A DNA stretch of 64,000 nt from Apilactobacillus nanyangensis (lineage in GTDB: Bacteria > Bacillota > Bacilli > Lactobacillales > Lactobacillaceae): positions 1-64,000 of the forward strand of contig NZ_BOLX01000003.1 of NCBI RefSeq assembly GCF_016861915.1, given 5' to 3'. Shown piece after piece: positions 18,586 to 27,246 of this stretch; position 1 is the first letter of the stretch, and every line of letters begins with the position of its first letter. A program made the position numbers and the translations under genes. The notes below the pieces were generated by a model. It saw nothing but the letters and a program-made list of their open reading frames with translations. It had not been told where the DNA came from and searched no databases.

Positions 18586-19707
18586 TCATCTAAATAATTT
18601 AACGTCTTGCAATAATTGATCAATTGATGAACCAGTCACGGTGATGTGACCCATTTTTCTTTGATGCTTAATTTCAGCCTTACCATAATCATGGAAGTTC
18701 CAGTTTGGATGGTTAACTAACTCGTTTCGACCGAGTATTAAATTGTCACCCAACAAGTTCACCATAACGGCGTTATCAATTAACTCGATATCGGGTAAGG
18801 ATAGATTACAAATACTTAAAATATGTGCTTTAAATTGAGAAACGTTACAGGCCTCAATGGTGTAGTGACCTGAATTATGTGGTCTTGGCGCTAGTTCGTT
18901 AACCAGTAAGCTACCGTCTTTCATTAAGAAGAATTCGATGCCTAATACACCGACTAGTTTCATTTCTGAAGCGATGTTTTCAGCAATATGTTCGGCATCC
19001 TTATGAACGCTGTCGTCAGTTCTTGCTGGCACGATGCTAGTGTGTAAGATGTGGTCTTCATGAATATTTTCGCTAAGTGGGAAGACAATCACCTTGCCGG
19101 AAACATCTCGGTCTACCATTATGGAAACTTCCTGTACAAAAGGTTGCTTTCTTTCGTATATCCACTCAATGCCGTCCAAGTGTTTAATGGCTTCCTTTAG
19201 GTCGTCTTCATTATTAATGTCGAATTGACCGTGGCCATCATAGCCACCCTCAGCGGTTTTTAAAATCGCAGGAGTTGAGATTTGTTGGTACGCCTTTAAT
19301 AAATCGTCGGCATTATTTACTGGCGAGTAGTCAGTAACAGGTGCTCCAATGCTTTGTAAAAAGCCCTTTTCCTTGTTTCGATTACTAGTTGTTTCTAGTT
19401 CGCTAATCGGTTGCGGGATATATGTAGTATCCGAAACCTTTTTGATTGCTTTTTGGTCGACATTTTCAAACTCGTAAGTTAAAACATCAGACTTGTCAGC
19501 TAATCGTTTAATTGCAGATACGTCGTCATAATCAGCGATAATTTGAAAGTCAGCAACTTGAGCTGCCGGAGCGTCTGGGGTTGGATCTAAAACACCAACT
19601 TTATATCCCATTTCCTTAGCAACTAGTGCCATCATCTGACCCAATTGACCGCCACCTAAAATTCCAATGGTGGCTGGTGGCAAAATTGGCTTAGCGTAAT
19701 TGTTCAT
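18586..19707 (-). CDS. purK: 5-(carboxyamino)imidazole ribonucleotide synthase
   Basis: This ATP-grasp enzyme of about 374 residues carboxylates AIR on N5, feeding PurE. The N-terminal IGILGGGQLGQMMAL, the ATP-grasp segment AILKTAEGGYDGHGQ and NELAPRPHNSGHYTIEA are diagnostic. The methionine at 19707 follows AAGGAGG by about 12 bases. A longer frame to 19749 includes an unrelated basic stretch with no ribosome site. It overlaps the purE end by 17 bases. Confidence 0.95.
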   Translation of the reverse strand: MNNYAKPILPPATIGILGGGQLGQMMALVAKEMGYKVGVLDPTPDAPAAQVADFQIIADYDDVSAIKRLADKSDVLTYEFENVDQKAIKKVSDTTYIPQPISELETTSNRNKEKGFLQSIGAPVTDYSPVNNADDLLKAYQQISTPAILKTAEGGYDGHGQFDINNEDDLKEAIKHLDGIEWIYERKQPFVQEVSIMVDRDVSGKVIVFPLSENIHEDHILHTSIVPARTDDSVHKDAEHIAENIASEMKLVGVLGIEFFLMKDGSLLVNELAPRPHNSGHYTIEACNVSQFKAHILSICNLSLPDIELIDNAVMVNLLGDNLILGRNELVNHPNWNFHDYGKAEIKHQRKMGHITVTGSSIDQLLQDVKLFR

Positions 19708-20173
19708 TACTATCAATTGCCTCCTTTGTTTGTCTTTCACGAAAATCATCTAGACTTTGTGCAATCTTTTCATCGCTAACCGCTAGAATTTGTGCCGCTA
19801 ACAACGCAGCGTTCTTTGCACCAGCATCACCAATTGCGACGGTCGCTACCGGTACGCCAGAAGGCATTTGAACGATTGATAGTAGTGAATCGACCCCGTT
19901 TAAGGTGCTGGTCTTAACCGGAATTCCGATGACCGGTAAGGTTGTATTTGCCGCTAACATCCCTGGCAAATGTGCTGCTCCACCCGCCGCAGCAATGATT
20001 ACCTTGTATCGTTCGTGTTCTGCTGAACGACCAAAAGCTTGTAATTCGTTTGGCATCCGATGGGCTGAGATAATCTTGGTATTATAACTAATGTCTAAGC
20101 TATCTAAAGTATCGATAGTTCCCTGTATTTTAGGGAAATCAGAGATAGAACCCATTACAACTGCTACATCCAT
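19691..20173 (-). CDS. purE: N5-CAIR mutase, class I
   Basis: This 160-residue mutase converts N5-CAIR to CAIR. MGSISDFP (family MGSxSD), the histidine in ISAHRMP and GGAAHLPGM, and the VIGIPV strand are class I features. Class I PurE needs PurK, which is the next gene. It is the first gene of the 11-gene operon. The start follows GAGGGGAG, and the promoter lies 34-62 bp upstream. Confidence 0.96.
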   Translation of the reverse strand: MDVAVVMGSISDFPKIQGTIDTLDSLDISYNTKIISAHRMPNELQAFGRSAEHERYKVIIAAAGGAAHLPGMLAANTTLPVIGIPVKTSTLNGVDSLLSIVQMPSGVPVATVAIGDAGAKNAALLAAQILAVSDEKIAQSLDDFRERQTKEAIDSNEQLR

Positions 20174-20206
20174 TTTTATAAGTCTCCCCTCTAAATGGTT
20201 AAACTT

Positions 20207-20235
20207 ATAATAACAACCGATTTAACTTTCGTCAA
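20207..20235 (-). promoter_or_regulatory. Promoter of the purine operon
   Basis: On the minus strand TTGACG (20235-20230), a 17-base spacer and TATTAT (20212-20207) form a near-ideal promoter. The 5' leader is short (about 25-30 bases). That leaves no room for a purine riboswitch, so control is probably by protein at the adjacent CGAAC boxes. Confidence 0.8.
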
Positions 20236-20238
20236 CTA

Positions 20239-20282
20239 AAAAGCGAACAATATTTTAAAATAATATGTTATAGTTCGTGAAA
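20239..20282. promoter_or_regulatory. PurBox-like sites
   Basis: AAAAGCGAACAAT (20239-20251) matches the Gram-positive PurBox AWWWCCGAACWWT at 12 of 13 positions, just upstream of the -35. A second CGAAC lies inverted as GTTCG at 20273-20277. The 24 bases between them exceed the roughly 16-17 of Bacillus operators, so paired binding is uncertain. Confidence 0.55.
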
Positions 20283-20302
20283 AACACAAATATTAGCACA
20301 AA

Positions 20303-20332
20303 AAAAGACCAACTTAACAAAGTTGGTCTTTT
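20303..20332. terminator. Terminator after carboxypeptidase gene
   Basis: AAAAGACCAACTT-AACA-AAGTTGGTCTTTT is a perfect hairpin with A and T flanks, just past the minus-strand gene's stop. Confidence 0.9.
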
Positions 20333-20335
20333 GAA

Positions 20336-21262
20336 CTATTTAAATTCAGGAAATGTCTTGTAAATCATTTTGTACATTCTTGATTGATCGTAAGCATTGA
20401 ATCGATCGTGTAGAGATACGATAATGACACGATTCTTGTTTGGTAATTGACTAGTGCTTACCAGACAATTACCTGCTAGTGGTGTGTATCCAGTCTTTAA
20501 TCCATCGACATGCAATGCCGCATTGTATCTAAGTCCACCCGCTAATAATTCGTTGGTGTTCTTTAAGGTTTGGCCACTTTGGCGGTAACGATACAGCTTG
20601 GCATCGTTGATGATTGATGGATACAATCTTAAGAGATTTGAAGCAATCACAGCTAATGCTTTTGCTGATACACGGTTGTAATCATAACGTGAACCGTATC
20701 GAATGTAATATGGATATAAGTCAGAGTTTTCTAGCCCGGATGAAGAAACGAAGTGAGCTTGAGAGCTAATCCCCCATGCTTTTACTTGCGCGTTCATCTT
20801 CTTGATAAACTTATTGTTAGTACCGGACACCCATTGTCCCAACGCAATCGTGGCACTGTTGGATGACGCAATTAATGAAGCCTTGTATAGGTTTCTAACG
20901 GTGTATGTCTTGTTAGCCTTTAATACGTAGCTACCTAGAGAATGGTGTCTACTCATGTTTGCTAAACTGCGTGATATTTTAACTTTTTGGTTCCAACCGT
21001 TCTTGGTAGTTTGGGCCTTTTGGATTGCTAAGTATAATGTCATAATCTTAGCGGTTGAAGCAACTGCACGTTTAGAAGTTGCATTCTTTTGATAGTAGAC
21101 CTGGTTAGTATCCATGTTAATCGCATAAGTCGCGCTACTTGTCTTATTGTACTTATCCATCGCTTTGGTATAACTACTATTAGTATCGGCACTTGCGCTA
21201 ACAGTAACAAATGATGAACCAAGCATAAAGATAGCCATAAAAGCCACCATTAACTTTTTCAT
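20336..21262 (-). CDS. dacA: D-alanyl-D-alanine carboxypeptidase (serine peptidase S11)
   Basis: This 308-residue secreted enzyme trims the terminal D-alanine from peptidoglycan stem peptides. It has a signal peptide (about 1-25, ending VSASAD), SxxK as S69-T-A-K72, SxN as S133-S-N135 and KTG at 256-258. All three penicillin-binding motifs are intact. The family is usually about 400 residues with a C-terminal beta domain and an amphipathic anchor. Here the protein ends soon after the catalytic domain, so it may be released or only loosely held. It is monocistronic. Confidence 0.9.
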   Translation of the reverse strand: MKKLMVAFMAIFMLGSSFVTVSASADTNSSYTKAMDKYNKTSSATYAINMDTNQVYYQKNATSKRAVASTAKIMTLYLAIQKAQTTKNGWNQKVKISRSLANMSRHHSLGSYVLKANKTYTVRNLYKASLIASSNSATIALGQWVSGTNNKFIKKMNAQVKAWGISSQAHFVSSSGLENSDLYPYYIRYGSRYDYNRVSAKALAVIASNLLRLYPSIINDAKLYRYRQSGQTLKNTNELLAGGLRYNAALHVDGLKTGYTPLAGNCLVSTSQLPNKNRVIIVSLHDRFNAYDQSRMYKMIYKTFPEFK

Positions 21263-21360
21263 TTAACTTCATCCCCCTTAATGATATCAATAGCTATATA
21301 TTACAACGTTTTGGCGGGATTTTAGTTTACAAATTATTACATTTATATTATGAATATTAA

Positions 21361-21388
21361 AAAAGGAACCTAATATATAGGTTCCTTT
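21361..21388. terminator. Terminator after pepN
   Basis: The hairpin AAAAGGAACCTA / TAGGTTCCTTTT lies directly beyond the pepN stop codon. Confidence 0.9.
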
Positions 21389-21397
21389 TCTTTATGA

Positions 21398-23920
21398 TTA
21401 TTTAATTGCTTCTCTCACAGCGTCTTTTTCAGATTCAACCAATTCAACGGTACTTGTGATTGCTCTAGTATCCATCTTAATTTCACGGGTTAAACCTGGA
21501 GTGTCTAGTTTTGGTTCAAAGAATGCTTTGAATTCATCTAGACGAGTTCTGGTATGGAAGATGTTTGAGATAACTGTAATAAATGTAGCGAATTCCATGT
21601 CACCACCAACAGTATCTTCTAGCCATTGCCATTCGTTTCTGATCCAGTCCCATGCGAATTGTTGACCAGCTGAATTTCTCAATACACCTGAGAACCAAGC
21701 ACGTAAGTCTTGAGGTTTTACAACACTACTATCTTCAAAGTTAGCAACTAGTTTACCTAGTAGTTTAGCATCCTTTGTTAGAGTTACTGCAGCACAGATA
21801 TCTTGCTTGTAACTTGGGTCAGTTGATTGTTTGTATTCTTCAACTAATGCATCGAATTCTTCAGCATTTGAGTAGTTTTTCATTTCATTAGCTAAGATGT
21901 AAACACGGGTGTCAGCTTGTAATGATAACAAGTTGGATTGGTGATCTTGGAAGATTGCGTGAGCAGCTTCGGCGAAATCCTTGTTGTCATCGTATAATGC
22001 AGCCCCTAAGATGTATGGACGAGTTAACTTATCATTGTTACTTTCGCCATCTACGCTAACTAGTCCTAGACGTTCTAGTTGTTTGTCACTTAGTTGTCTG
22101 AATAGGTTCTTCAAGTTGTCTTCGTCTTCAGTTCCTGGTTCAACGAACTTCTTCAAGTTGTTGGCTAATGTGTAAACGGAGTCGTTAATCACATTAGATT
22201 CGCTATCAGCAAATTGTTTTAATACTGGAACAACGTCAGCGTATGATACTTGTTTTGCTTCGGCTAGTAAACGAAGATCTTGTAGTAATTGCATCTTATC
22301 GATTGGAGATAAGTTATCGGAATCGCTTAAGATGTCTGATTGTAATGTGTCATCGTATTTCACGATAAAGTGTGAATTGTTACCAACGTTTACTCTAAAT
22401 GGTTTGCCGTTTAGTTTACGTAATTCTTGGTAGTCACCTAAATCGACAGTTTCTTCACTGAAGATGTCAGGAGCTTGATCGTAGTTTGCGTTTAAAGGAA
22501 TTTGCCAACGACGACCTTCATCCTTACCTTCACCGGTGAAGAATTGCTTTTGAGCTAACTTCAAACGGTTGTCTTCAACGTATGCGTTCACAACTGGGTA
22601 ACCTGGTTGTTCTAGCCATGATTCCATAATCTTACCTAGATCCATGCCAGCAGCCTTACCAAGTGCATCCCATAAGTCAGAACCAGCAGCGTTTCCGTAC
22701 TTGTGAGCAGCAAAGTAGTTCTTTAGACCTTCACGTAATGCATCGTCTCCGATTAAGGCACGAACCATCACTAACATTCTGGCACCCTTGGCGTAAACGA
22801 TAGCTCCATCAAATAGTGCATCGATTTCTGCTGGGTGATGAACTTCAACGTGAACTGATTGAACACCGTCAACAGCATCACGTTTTAACGCTGCAGGAAC
22901 ATCAGTAGTTTGGAATACTTCCCAAATGTTCCATGAAGGTTCGATTGCGTCGATGGCAACGTATTCCATCATGTTGGCAAAACTTTCGTTCAACCATAGG
23001 TCATCCCACCATCTCATGGTTACTAAGTCACCGAACCATTGGTGAGCTAATTCATGAGCAATAACCGTAGCAACACGTTGTTTTACTTCAAATGAAGTGT
23101 TATCTGGATCTAGTAATAAGTATGCTTCACGATAAGTTACTAGTCCCCAGTTTTCCATTGCCCCTGCTGAGAAGTCAGGTAGCGCTAATTGCCATGAATG
23201 TGGAAGTGGGTATGGAGTTTGGTAGAAGTCTTCGAAGAATTCGATTGAGCGCTTAGCGATATCTAAGGCAAAATCTAGTTCTTTTGCGTCATGGACCTTG
23301 GTACCGAAGACACCAACTTTTACACCACTCTTAGTTTCAGTCATCTTACTTTGCATGTCACCAAAGGCAAATGCAACTAGATAAGTAGACATTTTGACAG
23401 TTTCATCAAAGTAATGAACACCGTTTTCTACTTTGACTTCTGGCATGTTTGCTAAAGCAATTTCACCAGGTTGTTCATCAAACTTAAGTGCTAGCTTAAA
23501 CTTAGCCTTTGCTTCCGGTTCATCAATACATGGGAACGCTTGTCTAGCAAAGTTGGTTTCAAATTGAGTTCCTACTAATTGTTTTTGTTCACCATTAACT
23601 TGGTAATATGAAGGGTAAATTCCCATCATGGTATCAGTTAACTTGGCGGAGTATTCAATAGTTACGGCAACTTCACCGGTCTTATCTAAAGATACGTTAA
23701 TTACTTCGTTGTCATTATCAACATTAAAGTCAACGGGAGTTCCATCTACTGAAACGTTGGTGACATCAAAGTCTTTTTCGTGAATGCCAATTTCTGCTTC
23801 ACTTGCATTACCGTAAATTGTGGTCTTTCCACTAAATTTCTTTTCACTACGGCTAACATCTAAATAGATGTCGTAGTGTTCAGGTTGAAATCGATTAAAT
23901 AATCTAACTAATTCAGCCAT
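21398..23920 (-). CDS. pepN: Aminopeptidase N
   Basis: This M1-family zinc aminopeptidase of about 840 residues is cytoplasmic and frees N-terminal residues from peptides. FSAGAMENWGLVTYRE is the substrate exopeptidase loop. HELAHQWFGDLVT (zinc HEXXH, near residue 288) and the downstream NESFAN glutamate complete the zinc site. The C-terminal ERAP1-like helical domain fills residues 520-840. The start ATG at 23920 is preceded by AAGGAGT. The GTG at 23929 is too close to it. The length is normal for lactobacilli. Confidence 0.96.
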   Translation of the reverse strand: MAELVRLFNRFQPEHYDIYLDVSRSEKKFSGKTTIYGNASEAEIGIHEKDFDVTNVSVDGTPVDFNVDNDNEVINVSLDKTGEVAVTIEYSAKLTDTMMGIYPSYYQVNGEQKQLVGTQFETNFARQAFPCIDEPEAKAKFKLALKFDEQPGEIALANMPEVKVENGVHYFDETVKMSTYLVAFAFGDMQSKMTETKSGVKVGVFGTKVHDAKELDFALDIAKRSIEFFEDFYQTPYPLPHSWQLALPDFSAGAMENWGLVTYREAYLLLDPDNTSFEVKQRVATVIAHELAHQWFGDLVTMRWWDDLWLNESFANMMEYVAIDAIEPSWNIWEVFQTTDVPAALKRDAVDGVQSVHVEVHHPAEIDALFDGAIVYAKGARMLVMVRALIGDDALREGLKNYFAAHKYGNAAGSDLWDALGKAAGMDLGKIMESWLEQPGYPVVNAYVEDNRLKLAQKQFFTGEGKDEGRRWQIPLNANYDQAPDIFSEETVDLGDYQELRKLNGKPFRVNVGNNSHFIVKYDDTLQSDILSDSDNLSPIDKMQLLQDLRLLAEAKQVSYADVVPVLKQFADSESNVINDSVYTLANNLKKFVEPGTEDEDNLKNLFRQLSDKQLERLGLVSVDGESNNDKLTRPYILGAALYDDNKDFAEAAHAIFQDHQSNLLSLQADTRVYILANEMKNYSNAEEFDALVEEYKQSTDPSYKQDICAAVTLTKDAKLLGKLVANFEDSSVVKPQDLRAWFSGVLRNSAGQQFAWDWIRNEWQWLEDTVGGDMEFATFITVISNIFHTRTRLDEFKAFFEPKLDTPGLTREIKMDTRAITSTVELVESEKDAVREAIK

Positions 23921-23989
23921 CAATAACACTCCTTCTTTATCATCATTTTCTCATTATTTTTTAATTGTACGCTATCTAAATATAAAACG

Positions 23990-24032
23990 CTACAAATATA
24001 TTGTAGTAGTAATAATTATTACATGCACATGT
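23990..24032. promoter_or_regulatory. Three adjacent dyads between pepN and the LRR surface gene
   Basis: CTACAA-N5-TTGTAG (23990-24006), GTAATAATTATTAC (24009-24022, perfect) and ACATG-CA-CATGT (24021-24032) lie side by side in the divergent intergenic region. They could bind regulators for pepN, the surface protein, or both. No family assignment is possible from sequence alone. Confidence 0.4.
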
Positions 24033-24166
24033 TAATACTTATATAATCTTCTTTAGCTTTTCTTTATAAAATTGAAAAAAACTTAACTTTATAAGTATAG
24101 AGAGTTTTAGATAAATAGATTATTATTTTAATCATAAAATAATAATTCAGAGGGAAGCGGACATTT

Positions 24167-26437
24167 ATGAAAAAAACATCTTTAAAAACAGCTTTACTTT
24201 TTTCTACCTTAGTATTTGGTACAGTTCAAGCCAATGCTCTAATTAACCAATCTAACAACTACTCAATTGTAGCTCACGCTGACAGTAGCAATGTTGATAC
24301 TTCTACCGCTAACATTGCAACAATCAAAGACAACACAATCAGAAAGATTTTATTAAGTTCTGTTAACAGTCAAGAACACACAAACTACTCAAATGCTAAC
24401 CAAATTACCAACGATGATTTAGCAAAACTAACTTCCATTAATTACAGCGGTAATGGATCAGAAAAGGTTTCATCATTAGATAACTTCAACACAAGCATCC
24501 TACCAAATATCACTTCATTTTCTATTGATAATGTCGACATCAGTGGCATCAAAGACTTAAGTCCATTCGTTCAATGGAACAAGCTATCAAGCGTTTCATT
24601 AAGTGGTGACAACATCAACAGTGACCAATTCGCTACATTAGGTAAATGGTCAGACACTTCATTGACATACTTGGACTTATCACACAACAACATCAGTAAC
24701 TTGGACTTCTTAAAGGACATTCAAATTCCAAACGTCCAAAAAATCGATGTAAACCATAACCAAATCTCAGATTTCACACCAGTAGTTACTCAAAAATGGA
24801 ACAGTCTAACTGATTTAAATGCCGGTTTTAACAAGATTACAGACATCTCACCAATCGCTAAAGTTAACTGGCCAAACCTACAAAAGCTAATTGTTGAAAG
24901 CAACCAAATCTCTGACATTTCAGTAATTGCTTCAGCAAACTGGCCAAACCTACAAACATTGAATGCTGATAATAACAACATTTCAGACATTAACGCTTTT
25001 GCAACCACTAACTGGCATAACTTAAAAGTTATTTCAGCCGCTGGTAACAAGATTCAAAACGTCAATTCTTTAGCTGGTAAGGCTGATAACTTCAAGAACC
25101 TACAAACATTCGTTGTTAATAACAACAACATTAACGACATTTCTTGGATGAGTGGCTTTAAATTCAACTCTAACTCACTTGCTACTAAACAAACCGTTAA
25201 CGATACTCAAATAGTTGTTAAACCAGAAAACGGTCAAAGCGTCTTAGTTCCTGTAACCATTAAGGACGTTACCCTAACAGACGGTGTGAACTGGACATAC
25301 CTTGCAACTGACGACAACGCAGGTACTAACCTTGAGGCATCAAACCTTTCAGATTCCAGCGCAACAATCATTGGAAACGATGGTCTTCCATTCAAACTTG
25401 TAGAAGCAACTGAAGAAGGCCAAAACACTAAATCAAACGGTATCAAGGGTGTTAGGTTAAACTACACTGGTGCTAACACATCAACTGTATCATTTGACTT
25501 CGGATCAAATTTTGGAATTAGCCAACCTGGTTACTTTGGTGGTAGATACACACTTAACGTTAACTGGGCAACTACTAACAGCCAAAGCAAGGCTGTTAAG
25601 GTAACAGTTAACTACATTGATCAAGACGGTCAGCAAATCAGCTCACCTCAAACTAAGACAGTTAACTTTGTTGAAACTGGTAAGAAAGTCGACGCAACTG
25701 GTCAACAAATTTGGAATAACGACTGGAGAGCTTTAAGCGATGACAGTTACTCATTCTCAAGTCCTGAAGTTAAGGGATACAAATTAGCAAACAATGCTCA
25801 ATCAACTGTAAGTGGAAACGTAAACAACGACTCAAGTGACATCACTGAAAACGTTGTTTACAAGACTGTTGCTCCTAGTTCAAGTGCTGACAGTAACTCT
25901 TCAAAGCCAGCTGATTCAAGCGCTCAAAGCTCTGCTTCAAGCTCAGAAGCTACTAGCTCAAGTGCTCAATCCTCTGCTTCAAGTTCAGAAGCTAACAGCT
26001 CAAGTGCTCAATCTTCTGCTCAAAGCTCAGAAGCTAACAGCTCAAGTGCTCAATCTTCAGTAACTAACGAACACAGCAACAACGCAAGTAACCCAACTCA
26101 AAGTTCTAGCGTTGAAAGTTCGAGCGCTCAATCTTCTGCAGTAAGCAACAACGGTAACAATGCCGGCAAACCTACTTCAGAAAACAGTGCTACTCCTACT
26201 ACACCATCAACTGGTAACAACTTTGGTAAGCCAAACAGGGAAGTTACTATCAAGCATGTAGATCCAGCTGTTCCTGGTCACAAGAACAACGCTTCACACC
26301 CTGCTACTGAAAACAAAAACAAGTTACCTCAAACTGGTGACAAGACTGAACAAAACGTACTAATTTCTCTTGGTGTCGTAGCCATTGCTACAGCACTAGG
26401 ATTAGCAGCATTTGCACTACGTCGTAAGAATAAGTAA
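24167..26437 (+). CDS. LPXTG-anchored surface protein with leucine-rich repeats and a MucBP-like domain
   Basis: This 756-residue precursor has a signal peptide (about 1-24, ending QANA). Internalin-like LRR units at about residues 140-340 repeat L..L....N.ISD. A MucBP-like module at about 480-570 reads VTVNYIDQDGQQI...GYKL. A Ser-rich stalk lies at about 575-650, and the sorting signal begins at about 720: LPQTG, hydrophobic helix, RRKNK. It should be linked to the wall by sortase A and act in adhesion. The start follows GAGGGAAG. No sortase gene is nearby. The stalk contains 42-bp tandem repeats that could vary in number. Confidence 0.9.
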   Translation: MKKTSLKTALLFSTLVFGTVQANALINQSNNYSIVAHADSSNVDTSTANIATIKDNTIRKILLSSVNSQEHTNYSNANQITNDDLAKLTSINYSGNGSEKVSSLDNFNTSILPNITSFSIDNVDISGIKDLSPFVQWNKLSSVSLSGDNINSDQFATLGKWSDTSLTYLDLSHNNISNLDFLKDIQIPNVQKIDVNHNQISDFTPVVTQKWNSLTDLNAGFNKITDISPIAKVNWPNLQKLIVESNQISDISVIASANWPNLQTLNADNNNISDINAFATTNWHNLKVISAAGNKIQNVNSLAGKADNFKNLQTFVVNNNNINDISWMSGFKFNSNSLATKQTVNDTQIVVKPENGQSVLVPVTIKDVTLTDGVNWTYLATDDNAGTNLEASNLSDSSATIIGNDGLPFKLVEATEEGQNTKSNGIKGVRLNYTGANTSTVSFDFGSNFGISQPGYFGGRYTLNVNWATTNSQSKAVKVTVNYIDQDGQQISSPQTKTVNFVETGKKVDATGQQIWNNDWRALSDDSYSFSSPEVKGYKLANNAQSTVSGNVNNDSSDITENVVYKTVAPSSSADSNSSKPADSSAQSSASSSEATSSSAQSSASSSEANSSSAQSSAQSSEANSSSAQSSVTNEHSNNASNPTQSSSVESSSAQSSAVSNNGNNAGKPTSENSATPTTPSTGNNFGKPNREVTIKHVDPAVPGHKNNASHPATENKNKLPQTGDKTEQNVLISLGVVAIATALGLAAFALRRKNK
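25916..26056 (+). repeat. 42-bp tandem repeats coding the Ser-rich stalk
   Basis: Three full 14-codon units (25916-25957, 25958-25999, 26000-26041) and a partial fourth encode variants of SSAQSSASSSEANS. Units differ by a few bases. In-frame copy-number change would lengthen or shorten the stalk without a frameshift. Confidence 0.8.
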
Positions 26438-26442
26438 AAAAT

Positions 26443-26475
26443 AAAAAAGACCTCGAAATGATTTCGAGGTCTTTT
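26443..26475. terminator. Bidirectional terminator
   Basis: GACCTCGAAA-TGA-TTTCGAGGTC flanked by A6 and T5 separates the converging surface-protein gene and the GH70-fragment gene. Confidence 0.9.
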
Positions 26476-26478
26476 TGT

Positions 26479-27126
26479 TTAGAATATTTTATTTAGACGT
26501 TTAACATCGTCAATCTGAAAGTGCTTATGTTGTCCGTCGACTAGTTTATTACTTTTTTCATCACGTTTTACCAAACTATATTGAGATTGATCTTGAATAA
26601 ATTCTTGAATAATTGCTTTTAACCATTTAATACTCTTAGTTTGGGTTATGCGCATTTCGATTTCTTTTTGAATAACCTGAGTCGCAGAATTCAAATCACT
26701 TTGTGAGCTGGTGATATCGTACGTATCATCACCATAATCAAAATATTCGTTCATGAAATTGATGTATTGGGTTTCTAGACGTTTGCTTGGCCACCATGCC
26801 ATCAAGATTGGGCGACGATCATGTTTAGTGGATTTTTCCCACTTTTGACCGTTTCTTAGAATCATCTTTGGGCGGTACCAGGTGTTAAACGTTAAATATC
26901 CATCAACAGTGGAGATGTTTTGTTTATCAATCTTGTAAAACGCATTTTTTGCAGCATAGTCGTTGTTAGGATTATACGATGGTTTTACAATCCCTGAAGT
27001 TTCCGCCTTAGAATTAGAAATAGATAGAATCAATCCAATTCCAAATAAAGTCGCTACCACAACTGCGCATGTCGCAATTGATAGTAGTAATTTTTTACGC
27101 AAGAAACTCAGCTGTCCTTTTTTCAT
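26479..27126 (-). CDS. Membrane-anchored protein related to the N-terminal part of GH70 glucansucrases
   Basis: This 215-residue protein has a basic start and one membrane segment (about 8-36). The outer part (about 50-200) carries VDGYLTFNTWYRP, ILRNGQKW and RRPILMAWWPSKR. These match the conserved stretch before the catalytic barrel of dextransucrases (VDGFxTxxSWYRPKxIL...DxRPLLMxWWP). The following helix, with paired Q/I residues, also fits. The barrel and its catalytic Asp/Glu are absent, so it cannot be a sucrase on its own. The ATG at 27126 follows AGGAGTG, and the gene has its own terminator. It may be a remnant or a domain reused for glucan binding. Confidence 0.7.
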   Translation of the reverse strand: MKKGQLSFLRKKLLLSIATCAVVVATLFGIGLILSISNSKAETSGIVKPSYNPNNDYAAKNAFYKIDKQNISTVDGYLTFNTWYRPKMILRNGQKWEKSTKHDRRPILMAWWPSKRLETQYINFMNEYFDYGDDTYDITSSQSDLNSATQVIQKEIEMRITQTKSIKWLKAIIQEFIQDQSQYSLVKRDEKSNKLVDGQHKHFQIDDVKRLNKIF

Positions 27127-27246
27127 TATAAGCACTCCTAGTTTCATATTATGATGTTAATTTTACCACAAAAGAGCTTTTTTCTTGCTTAATCCGCCAA
27201 TAAATGAAATATTACTTAATATTGTTTTATTTGGGAGATGTTTATA

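Noticed and set aside
20174-20335. Possible purine riboswitch before purE
   Set aside because: The promoter leaves a leader of under 35 bases, and no purine aptamer core is visible. Protein control is more likely.
24790-25050. Antisense open frame across the leucine-rich repeats
   Set aside because: Its repeats mirror the LRR codons of the surface gene on the other strand. It has no ribosome site.
25916-26056. Regular repeats that could be taken for a CRISPR array
   Set aside because: Repeats are in frame inside a coding sequence, are contiguous without spacers, and encode a Ser-rich stalk.
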